Shown piece after piece: positions 23,125 through 28,516 of a stretch of DNA of 28,516 bases (position 1 is its first letter; each line of letters opens with the position of its first letter). A program made the translations under genes and the position numbers. This DNA is from a virus. The stretch is from positions 1-28,516 of IMG/VR virus record IMGVR_UViG_3300006869_000071; one strand, written 5' to 3'. The notes beneath the pieces are model-generated. The model was not told where the DNA came from. It was given only the letters and a program-made list of their open reading frames with translations, and searched no databases.

Positions 23125-23781
23125 TTATGATTTGTGCCATGCTGAAGAACCGTCTCCAACTATCATGGTGCTTGAATTATCTGAAGCTATTATTAGAGAA
23201 GATTCATTATCTATAGTATCTGATCCTGATACATTAACGGTTATATTATTTGTATATGATTGTCCAGATGCATCTTTGATTATGTAAATTCTACCTGTTG
23301 AAACTGAGTTAGCTAAAGGTAGGGTTATAGCACGAGGAGAAGTAGTATCAACAATAAGATAAACAAAGGTATCCGAGGCGCTAATAGCGATGTCGCCGGC
23401 AACACTCGTCGTCTCAAATAGTTGAGCATTACCAGGAGTCGAAGCAAGAGCTCCACCAGAGGTGATCTGAATTGCAACACCACCAGAATTAGTAAAATAG
23501 AGATCTCCACTAGATACGTAGACTGATGAGGCATTTGAGGCTCCTGTTAGTGTTGATCCGTTGTTAATGTATTGAGTGCTTAGTAGGCTAAATGGTTTAT
23601 TAGAGTTAAAGTCTAAGTTTTCATTTATATTTAGACCTGCTGTAGGTACTTGAGTTCCTTTTCCGCTTGTATGATCGTGTGAGTCTATAGTTTCTATAGC
23701 TGTATTTAGGTCTGTAGCCCACTCCGGTCCTAATGTGACCGTAGGTGTTGGTAGGTCTAAATTCATAAAAGTTGTCGCCAT
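23125..23781 (-). CDS. Tail fibre-like protein with SHDHTSGKG motif and tip domain (218 aa)
   Basis: Starts MATTFMNLDLPTPTVTLGPE with WATDLNTAIETIDSHDHTSG, then KGTQVPTAGLNINENL. This GP.WA..LN.A...ID.HDH..GKG pattern is familiar from short phage tail spike and fibre proteins that attach to the tail. The second half (ASDTFVYLIVDTTSPRAITL, then YIIKDASGQSYTNNITV) shares the LP...IKDASG..TNN.TV..S..ID tip domain with the 110-residue protein at 11806-12138. No hydrolase motif. The start has GGAG nine bases upstream. Position between the adaptor/109-residue gene and the nozzle protein places it in the tail. Confidence 0.75.
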   Translation of the reverse strand: MATTFMNLDLPTPTVTLGPEWATDLNTAIETIDSHDHTSGKGTQVPTAGLNINENLDFNSNKPFSLLSTQYINNGSTLTGASNASSVYVSSGDLYFTNSGGVAIQITSGGALASTPGNAQLFETTSVAGDIAISASDTFVYLIVDTTSPRAITLPLANSVSTGRIYIIKDASGQSYTNNITVNVSGSDTIDNESSLIIASDNSSTMIVGDGSSAWHKS

Positions 23782-23790
23782 TATTATCTC

Positions 23791-24120
23791 CTAAAAAATC
23801 CAAATGTCTACTTGTACTGCATGGGAGCATGCTATACTTAGACTCGTAGTCGGTTGAGGATTTGTATCTTGTAAATCCCATATTCTAGAGTCTGCTCTTT
23901 TTCTTACTATAAACCATCCGAGTGGTTTGCGTCCTAGTTTGTGCTTAATTTCATTAGATACTCCAGCTTCTAAGCATATATCTTTTACTAAAACTCCGTC
24001 TAATGGTGTAAAGTTTAAAACGTATTTTGCAAATTGTTCTACATTTTCTTGTACTTGCTTTACTTCTCTGTCTTTAGCATCTATTTTTTTAAATGCTTTT
24101 ACGCTATTATTTCGAGCCAC
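23791..24120 (-). CDS. Small conserved podovirus tail-region protein (109 aa)
   Basis: Starts at GTG 24120 (GGAG six bases upstream). The N-terminal third is a helix (NNSVKAFKKIDAKDREVKQV). The C-terminal part, FTPLDGVLVKDICLEAGVSN, then IKHKLGRKPLGWFIVRKRAD and VQVDIWIF, matches a pattern I recall from short proteins between the adaptor and nozzle genes in many podoviruses (HxLGRxPxGW). A baseplate, fibre-hub or tail-needle part is plausible; no function is known to me. The adaptor gene ends two bases upstream. Confidence 0.7.
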   Translation of the reverse strand: MARNNSVKAFKKIDAKDREVKQVQENVEQFAKYVLNFTPLDGVLVKDICLEAGVSNEIKHKLGRKPLGWFIVRKRADSRIWDLQDTNPQPTTSLSIACSHAVQVDIWIF

Positions 24121-24122
24121 TA

Positions 24123-24824
24123 TTAGCTCCTAGTTCGACCGTAGAAAAAGTCGTCATTTTCGATATAAATATCTGATATAGATTCTGGTTCTCCTGCATC
24201 TCTATTTTTAGATGATTCCTCTATGCGTCTTTTTAAGTCTGCTTTTTGCGCCATAAGTACGCTTACGTCTGACTCTTCTTTATTTAACATTTTAATAGCT
24301 GCATCTACTATTACGTATTCTGCGTAGTAGTTGATGTCGTCAAATGTATCAGTGTCGTCTACTAGTTCTGTACTTTTAGGTATGTACCATACTCTTACTT
24401 CTATATTTGAATCTGGTGCTGGGCTAAGTCTTAACTTGTTTCCTACTAGCCTGTATCGTACGTTTGTAATTCCGATATAGTCCCATACTCCGAAGTGTTG
24501 AAACCTGTTACGCTCATTAAAGTTAAATGGCTTTAGTGTAAAGTAATCGTCTCCGTTTAGCTTTGCGTCTAAGGCTCTTAGTTTGTAAAAATCATTATTT
24601 GGGAATATAGTTGAAAGCTCGTATGATTCTTGTCCGCCTACTGTAGTAAAAGTTGTTTCTTCTACGTAGTAGTCTTCTCCGTAAGATTGTACTAATATAT
24701 CATGCAATTCTGCGATTGAACTGTTTATGTAATAATTTAATTCTGTATCGTCAACAAATTGACTTTCTTCCATATCTGCTCGCTCTCTGGATCTTTCTCT
24801 TAATTGTGCAAGTGTGATAGACAT
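24123..24824 (-). CDS. Head-tail adaptor protein (SU10/T7 gp11-like)
   Basis: A 233-residue protein beginning MSITLAQLRERSRERADMEE, followed by SQFVDDTELNYYINSSIAEL (an N-terminal helical bundle with the Asp-Glu-Leu-Asn-x-x-Ile pattern of podovirus adaptors). Beta segments follow (GEDYYVEETTFTTVGGQESYELS; RLSPAPDSNIEVRVWYIPKS), then a C-terminal helix YAEYVIVDAAIKMLNKEESD and an acidic DDFFYGR end. Adaptors of this family form a dodecameric ring below the portal and connect to the nozzle; placement between the head and tail blocks fits. The start ATG 24824 lies only ~15 bases beyond the terminator at 24839-24862, so its supply depends on read-through or an unseen promoter. Family call by motif pattern. 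Confidence 0.8.
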   Translation of the reverse strand: MSITLAQLRERSRERADMEESQFVDDTELNYYINSSIAELHDILVQSYGEDYYVEETTFTTVGGQESYELSTIFPNNDFYKLRALDAKLNGDDYFTLKPFNFNERNRFQHFGVWDYIGITNVRYRLVGNKLRLSPAPDSNIEVRVWYIPKSTELVDDTDTFDDINYYAEYVIVDAAIKMLNKEESDVSVLMAQKADLKRRIEESSKNRDAGEPESISDIYIENDDFFYGRTRS

Positions 24825-24838
24825 GGTATCTCCTGTGT

Positions 24839-24862
24839 AAAAAAGCCCCTCATTCGGGGGCT
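24839..24862 (-). terminator. Strong rho-independent terminator between head and tail genes
   Basis: On the minus strand AGCCCC and GGGGCT form a perfect 6-bp GC-rich stem (loop CGAATGA), followed by TTTTTT. The hairpin ends just before the ribosome site (CAGGAG) of the adaptor gene, leaving no space for a promoter. It likely lets head genes be expressed more strongly than tail genes, with partial read-through. Confidence 0.85.
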
Positions 24863-24873
24863 ATTAATCCTTT

Positions 24874-25149
24874 TTAGTCTTCTTTTTCTTCTTCTAGCAT
24901 GCAGAGTGTTATAAAAGACTTAAGTGCGCTTTTAAGTGCTCCTGCATCGCCGCTTTTAATAGAGCTGATTAGTTCTTCTGCGGCTACGTCATAGCCATTT
25001 TGATTGTACTCAACTTCTGCTCCATCTTCTACTTTTTTAGGCTTCATTACTTCTTCTTTCATAGAATCATAGTCGCTAGAGCCACTAAGTTTTTTTCTAA
25101 TTTTTAAAAGTATTGCGCCTTTTTTCTTTTCATCTATTGGCAATGGCAT
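24874..25149 (-). CDS. Small acidic head-region protein (91 aa)
   Basis: Unknown family. Residues 1-35 are lysine-rich helix (MPLPIDEKKKGAILLKIRKK), the middle is acidic (KKVEDGAEVEYNQNGYDVAA), and the C-terminal ~40 residues form an amphipathic helix (EELISSIKSGDAGALKSALK) ending in Glu/Asp. It is the last gene before the head-tail terminator and follows the decoration-like gene by 12 bases. A small helical head protein or assembly cofactor is plausible, but no motif is diagnostic. GGAG with a seven-base spacer supports ATG 25149. Confidence 0.65.
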   Translation of the reverse strand: MPLPIDEKKKGAILLKIRKKLSGSSDYDSMKEEVMKPKKVEDGAEVEYNQNGYDVAAEELISSIKSGDAGALKSALKSFITLCMLEEEKED

Positions 25150-25161
25150 TTTAGGCTCCTA

Positions 25162-25497
25162 TTATTTTACACTAGAGTTTTTAACGTCAACAACCACGAA
25201 AATGTCTGAAGAAGCTTGAGTAGCAGATGCTTCTACTACGATTGTTTTAGCAGAAACTACGTCGTGAGAGTCTACGTGAAATGAAGCTGCAACTCCACCG
25301 ATTACTGAAACTCCCATTAACTTACTGTAAGAATCTTCTAAAGTAATTGTGTACTGGTTAGTTGAGTGAGAAACTGAAGCAACACCAGCTCCGTCAATTG
25401 AGCTTACGTCTCCAGATCCATCAGTGCTAATTACAACGTGAAGGCTCTTCATTTCTTTTTCTAATGATTGGTGTCTTTGAAATCTTCTATTTGCCAT
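25162..25497 (-). CDS. Putative head decoration-type protein (111 aa)
   Basis: After a basic N-terminus (MANRRFQRHQSLEKEMKSL) the product is a compact beta domain: HVVISTDGSGDVSSIDGAGV, ASVSHSTNQYTITLEDSYSK, LMGVSVIGGVAASFHVDSHD, IVVEASATQASSDIFVVVDV. This small immunoglobulin-like or barrel layout recurs in head proteins of environmental phages (uncertain recall). Its place two genes after the capsid protein suggests it decorates or cements the shell, though a head completion role is possible. The start has AGGAG about six bases upstream. Confidence 0.6.
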   Translation of the reverse strand: MANRRFQRHQSLEKEMKSLHVVISTDGSGDVSSIDGAGVASVSHSTNQYTITLEDSYSKLMGVSVIGGVAASFHVDSHDVVSAKTIVVEASATQASSDIFVVVDVKNSSVK

Positions 25498-25539
25498 GAT
25501 AATCTCCTTTTAGTCAGACCTCGACAATGAGGGCTGCGA

Positions 25540-25737
25540 TTATTTTTTGTGTTTTTGTTTATGTTCAAGTTGTGCTGCTTGCTTAGCTCGAAACATATCT
25601 TTCATAGAAGCATGCTCTTTATTTTTAAGTTTTTTTCTCATTTCACTAGATATTTTATCTCTAGCTGCTTTAGACTTTTTATACTTAGAGTACTTTTGTT
25701 TTAAAGCTGCAGCAAAGTTTTTTTTCATGTCTTCCAT
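25540..25737 (-). CDS. Small basic protein after the capsid gene (65 aa)
   Basis: A 65-residue, strongly basic helical protein (KNFAAALKQKYSKYKKSKAA; RKKLKNKEHASMKDMFRAKQ, ending EHKQKHKK). Translation likely starts at ATG 25737 behind AGGA six bases upstream; ATG 25728 is an alternative. No family recognised. It could bind DNA or the capsid interior, inferred from charge only. The gene begins just downstream of the 12-bp hairpin at 25751-25780, which may modulate its translation and protect the capsid transcript. Confidence 0.6.
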   Translation of the reverse strand: MEDMKKNFAAALKQKYSKYKKSKAARDKISSEMRKKLKNKEHASMKDMFRAKQAAQLEHKQKHKK

Positions 25738-25750
25738 AGTTAGTCCTAGA

Positions 25751-25780
25751 AGCTCCTTAGCCCATAAAGGCTAAAGAGCT
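25751..25780 (-). promoter_or_regulatory. 12-bp stem-loop between capsid and downstream gene
   Basis: On the minus strand AGCTCTTTAGCC pairs with GGCTAAGGAGCT (one U-G wobble) around a six-base loop (TTTATG). It begins 11 bases after the capsid stop codon. No T-tract follows, so it is not a clear terminator. The 3' arm contains AAGGAG, a ribosome-site-like sequence, which would be hidden when folded. A transcript-stabilising or translation-controlling role is suggested. Confidence 0.6.
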
Positions 25781-25791
25781 TATATTAAAAA

Positions 25792-26997
25792 TTAAGAAAG
25801 AGTGATGTTAGCGTTGAAACCAGGGGCTTTACATCCTAATTGAGCATAGTACCCAACTCGAACTTCTACAGCATCCGCATTAGTTTCTCTTAACATTTTA
25901 AGTCCATCAGAATCTAAGATCTTGGGAGCTTTACCAAGAGAGTAAAGTTTCCAGTGCTCCATAGAAAGCATAAAAGCTTTGTTTTCTGGGCAGTTTTGAT
26001 CAGGGATACATCTGATTGGTCCACGAGGTCCGTGAATCATGATTCCTCTGAATCCGATTTCACCAACTTTGTGATCAATGTATTGAACTTTAGATCCTAA
26101 AGCTTTTTCTAAATCAGAAAATTTGCTGTAGCTCATGAAGCAGTACTCAGGCTTTCCACCTTCTCTACCAACTCTAGCAGCAGCATCTACAAGAGCTTCT
26201 TCGATTGGCTGAGCAGATCCGTCGTAACGAATACCAGCTAAACGAGTAGCATCTGAAGATCGGTCAACGCCAAAAAAGTTATCTCCACTAGTAGGAGCAC
26301 TGTTTGGAAGCCAAGCTAAAAGACCTTTAATTTTAAGATCATAATCACCTTCTACGAAGATGAAGTCATCATTAGCAGATCCAGAACCACCATCGATAGC
26401 AGTTTGAGCATCTACAGTTAGAACACCAGAGTCTCTGTTTACACCATTAACAGTTACAGATCCAGATTTTACAGATCCACCACCATCAGCAGTAGAAACT
26501 ACAATTTCCATTCCTACTTCAAAGTTAGTTACATCTTCAACATTTTTAAGTTGGATTGAAGTACCAGTTGAACCAGTAGCAACTTGACCGATTGAACCAG
26601 AACCAGATCCGTAAAGAGAGATAGCTAGTGAACGAGTAGCACTTTCGATAGCACCATCGATTTCAGAAGTAGCAGCTTCGATGAATGCGTTAGCATTTCC
26701 TTTAGAAGCTTCGATAGTTTCATTATCGATAGAAGCAAGAGAGTAATCTTTGTTACGAGTAAGTAAGAAAGCTTTGTATTGAGAGTTAGTTTTGTTAGAT
26801 TGAGCAGTACTAAAAGTAGCAGATCGACCTTGAGGAATTCCAAATTTGATTGGAAGTTTAAGGTTTTCTCCACCAAAGTTTTCGTACTTAGATAACATAG
26901 CTAGAAGAGGATTATCTTTGTAAACCATGTTTTCAATTCTTTGATCAGTGTAGTGTTGTTTAAGCGCCGAAGCGAATGAAGTTAAATCTAAAGACAT
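25792..26997 (-). CDS. Major capsid protein (HK97-fold type)
   Basis: A 401-residue protein placed directly after the scaffold gene, as usual for the shell subunit. The N-terminal arm (MSLDLTSFASALKQHYTDQR, NMVYKDNPLLAMLSKYENFG) and the E-loop/P-domain region (KLPIKFGIPQGRSATFSTAQ) resemble HK97-like capsid proteins of podoviruses. A helix follows (NANAFIEAATSEIDGAIESA), then a ~70-residue beta insertion (VEDVTNFEVGMEIVVSTADG; LTVDAQTAIDGGSG). The C-terminal A-domain contains KPEYCFMSYSKFSDLEKALG, GFRGIMIHGPRGPIRCIPDQ and VGYYAQLGCKAPGFNANITL. Codon choice looks more even and less AT-biased than in neighbours, as expected for a very highly expressed gene. ATG 26997 has AAAGGAG upstream. The call is strong from context and pattern. 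Confidence 0.9.
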   Translation of the reverse strand: MSLDLTSFASALKQHYTDQRIENMVYKDNPLLAMLSKYENFGGENLKLPIKFGIPQGRSATFSTAQSNKTNSQYKAFLLTRNKDYSLASIDNETIEASKGNANAFIEAATSEIDGAIESATRSLAISLYGSGSGSIGQVATGSTGTSIQLKNVEDVTNFEVGMEIVVSTADGGGSVKSGSVTVNGVNRDSGVLTVDAQTAIDGGSGSANDDFIFVEGDYDLKIKGLLAWLPNSAPTSGDNFFGVDRSSDATRLAGIRYDGSAQPIEEALVDAAARVGREGGKPEYCFMSYSKFSDLEKALGSKVQYIDHKVGEIGFRGIMIHGPRGPIRCIPDQNCPENKAFMLSMEHWKLYSLGKAPKILDSDGLKMLRETNADAVEVRVGYYAQLGCKAPGFNANITLS

Positions 26998-27032
26998 TTT
27001 AGACTCCTTTATTTTAAGTTAGTTAGTTGTTA

Positions 27033-27941
27033 TTATTCTTCCCACTTGAGCATTCTGGCTATAGCAGCCTTAGACTCATCATTACTTAAATACTTGGAAC
27101 CTTGTGTGGAAACCTGTGTTCCTAAGTCGTTAGATAGTGTTGGCGATTCTACCCTTTTTTCTGAAGCTGGTGCTTCTGGCTTGCTGTAAAGACCTTTTAA
27201 CTTGTTAGTCTCGTATAATTTCTTTGCTTCTTCGAAGAGATATTCCTCAACTTGGTCAGCAGCTTCTTTGTTGCTGAGAATGTTTCCAGTTTCGGCGTGG
27301 TGTGACTCTATAAGCTCATAAACTAAGTCTACTGAATCATTGGCTCTTATCATTTCATAGTCTTCAGAGGTGTTGACAAAATCTGTTAATTCTGTCATAA
27401 AGTTCTGAATAGTCTCTTGATACTTAGTTTCTTCTGCTTTCTTATCTCTTTCTAATATTTCGTTTCTAATATCTTCTAATTCTCGTGAGTATTTATTTTC
27501 TATTTCCTGTCTCATTAGTTCCATTTGCATGTCTTGAGTCAGTTTTCCGTCATTTAAAGCTAGTTCTGTCAGTTTATCGTAGCTAAGTCCTAGTTCTGCT
27601 AAAGTTTCTAGAGGATTTTTCTTTAATCTATACTCTAAAGGTACTTCAGGCTCTTTTTGATTAGCTAACTCTTCTTGTTCTTTTTTCCATGCTTCGTACT
27701 CGCTATATTTTGCCTCAACTTCTTTTTGACGTGCTCTAAACTCCTTTTCTTTTCTAGATAGAGCTGCAAATTTTTCAGCAAAGTTGGCGTCTTCAGGGCT
27801 TTTTACTTCCTCTTCAGATTTAGACTCTTCTGCTACTTTTTCGTTCATAGCATCGCTGATTGACTGTTCCGCTTGTACTTCTTCCGCAGGATTTACAGAT
27901 AGATCTGTGACTGCTTCTGATTGCATTGATTGTTCTGACAT
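27033..27941 (-). CDS. Scaffold protein
   Basis: A 302-residue, acidic, mostly helical protein between portal and capsid genes, the expected position for the scaffold that guides procapsid assembly and then leaves. Residues ~10-50 are disordered and Glu/Ser-rich (VTDLSVNPAEEVQAEQSISD). Residues ~55-110 (AEKFAALSRKEKEFRARQKE) and ~125-185 form coiled coils. The C-terminus (KYLSNDESKAAIARMLKWEE) is a short helix that may contact the capsid protein, as in other scaffolds. No protease motif is visible. ATG 27941 has AAGGAG about six bases upstream. Confidence 0.85.
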   Translation of the reverse strand: MSEQSMQSEAVTDLSVNPAEEVQAEQSISDAMNEKVAEESKSEEEVKSPEDANFAEKFAALSRKEKEFRARQKEVEAKYSEYEAWKKEQEELANQKEPEVPLEYRLKKNPLETLAELGLSYDKLTELALNDGKLTQDMQMELMRQEIENKYSRELEDIRNEILERDKKAEETKYQETIQNFMTELTDFVNTSEDYEMIRANDSVDLVYELIESHHAETGNILSNKEAADQVEEYLFEEAKKLYETNKLKGLYSKPEAPASEKRVESPTLSNDLGTQVSTQGSKYLSNDESKAAIARMLKWEE

Positions 27942-27966
27942 GTTGTCTCCTTTTTTTACTTTGTGC

Positions 27967-28003
27967 TTTTAGGTACTTAGCCTAAAAACGGACATTGTGG
28001 TCC
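27967..28003 (-). promoter_or_regulatory. Two overlapping hairpins between portal and scaffold genes
   Basis: On the minus strand GGAC/GTCC (27990-28003, six-base loop) is followed by G and TTTTT, a weak terminator-like element. Next, TTTTAGG/CCTAAAA (27967-27987, 7 bp, seven-base loop) uses part of that T-tract, so the two structures compete. It may set scaffold and capsid levels relative to portal. The 76-base gap also holds TATAAT at 28005-28010 without a matching -35. Confidence 0.4.
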
Positions 28004-28018
28004 AATTATATTCTGATG

Positions 28019-28516
28019 TTATACAATAGGAGGTTCTTGACCTTCTACTGGTAGTAAATCGCTAGTTGGCGCAGCCTCTGGTTGAGCAATTGGAGCTTCT
28101 GCTGGCATAACCTGGTTTTGAGGAGGCATTGAGCCGGCTTGTGCAGCTAAAGCGGCTTCTTGTTCAGCTTGCATTGCTGCTGCTTCTGCTTTTTCTAATA
28201 AGTCTTGGCAGTCTTCCATGTAGCGTCTTAAAAGCTCTAAATTCTCTTCTGGAGCTCCTTCTGATCGGTACTTAAGGTAAGCCATTTGAGCTTTTTGCTT
28301 AGCCATGTCTAGATTCTGATACGGCTCTGGTGGCTCATATATAGAGTCGTCTATCATGGATTCGATTTGGCGCTCAATATTATCTATGTCTGCGTTATAT
28401 AGTGAGTTTGCTTGCTCTAGATCTGGGAAGTCTAGTAGCTTCATTCCGTCTTCTTTAGATATAAAGCCTGCTTGAAGCAGTTCTTGTACGTCTTGCAGTC
28501 TACCTGCTGGAGTAGT
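28019..28516 (-). CDS. Portal protein, C-terminal part (5' end outside window)
   Basis: The frame is open to the window edge, so only the last 165 residues are seen. TPAGRLQDVQELLQAGFISK followed by EDGMKLLDFPDLEQANSLYN is a segment I recognise from the C-terminal region of podovirus portal proteins. After this come IDNIERQIESMIDDSIYEPP, MAKQKAQMAYLKYRSEGAPE and ENLELLRRYMEDCQDLLEKA, a helical stretch, then a Gln/Ala-rich and Pro-rich tail (PPQNQVMPAEAPIAQPEAAP) typical of the disordered portal end. The portal ring is the DNA entrance and the start point for capsid assembly. The annotated start at 28444 would be an internal methionine, not the true start. Confidence 0.85.
   Translation of the reverse strand, partial: TTPAGRLQDVQELLQAGFISKEDGMKLLDFPDLEQANSLYNADIDNIERQIESMIDDSIYEPPEPYQNLDMAKQKAQMAYLKYRSEGAPEENLELLRRYMEDCQDLLEKAEAAAMQAEQEAALAAQAGSMPPQNQVMPAEAPIAQPEAAPTSDLLPVEGQEPPIV

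Noticed and set aside
23325-23881. Extra minus-strand frames of 69 and 86 codons within the 218- and 109-residue genes
   Set aside because: They lie in alternative frames of well-supported genes, have unusual compositions and no good ribosome site.
1-28516. tRNA genes, insertion sequences, integrase or attachment sites
   Set aside because: I saw no cloverleaf-like segments, transposase or integrase frames, or flanking repeats in this window.

Overview
This window looks like part of an AT-rich, tailed double-stranded DNA phage with a short (podovirus-type) tail. The evidence is a head and tail gene order of portal, scaffold, HK97-fold major capsid, head-tail adaptor, a large beta-propeller-like nozzle protein and large coiled-coil ejection proteins, with no tape measure or sheath, plus a phage-type family A DNA polymerase. 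Nothing in the sequence names the host. The lysis-like genes (possible spanin, holin and cysteine amidase) would fit a Gram-negative host, but that is inference. Genes are tightly packed, usually with a strong GGAG-type ribosome site, and six of them start with GTG.

Positions 1-3007 hold the rightmost part of a plus-strand replication/early module. It contains the C-terminal part of DNA polymerase A, a small KOW/zinc-like protein, an unknown protein, two frame-overlapping small genes (the second exported and membrane-anchored, spanin-like), a PD-(D/E)XK-like nuclease and two short phage proteins. It ends at a textbook rho-independent terminator (3044-3069) that lies inside the opposite-strand rusA-like gene.

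Positions 2985-28516 are all on the minus strand and converge on the early module. In transcription order (right to left) they run: portal C-terminus, scaffold, major capsid protein, small basic protein, decoration-like protein, a small acidic protein, a terminator (24839-24862), adaptor, two short tail/fibre proteins, nozzle/stabilisation protein, an S74-chaperone-tailed virion protein, two large ejection-type proteins, and a 25-codon membrane microprotein too short for normal gene calling with a candidate sigma70 promoter overlapping its end. After that comes a long appendage block (14502-4141) of a repetitive fibre, a free-standing GIY-YIG homing endonuclease overlapping both neighbours, fibres with C1q-like and tip domains, a holin-like gene, a DUF6321 protein and several beta-rich virion proteins. 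The strand ends with a permuted NlpC/P60 (YiiX/LRAT)-type cysteine hydrolase, a 55-residue protein and a RusA-type Holliday junction resolvase whose conserved start lies upstream of any ATG.

The late genes read as one or a few long transcripts, subdivided by hairpins or terminators at 27967-28003, 25751-25780, 24839-24862, 11739-11764 and 6255-6274. The most interesting points are the terminator encoded within rusA, the missing rusA start codon, the perfectly nested homing endonuclease, the microprotein with its promoter, and the overlapping exported-protein pair.
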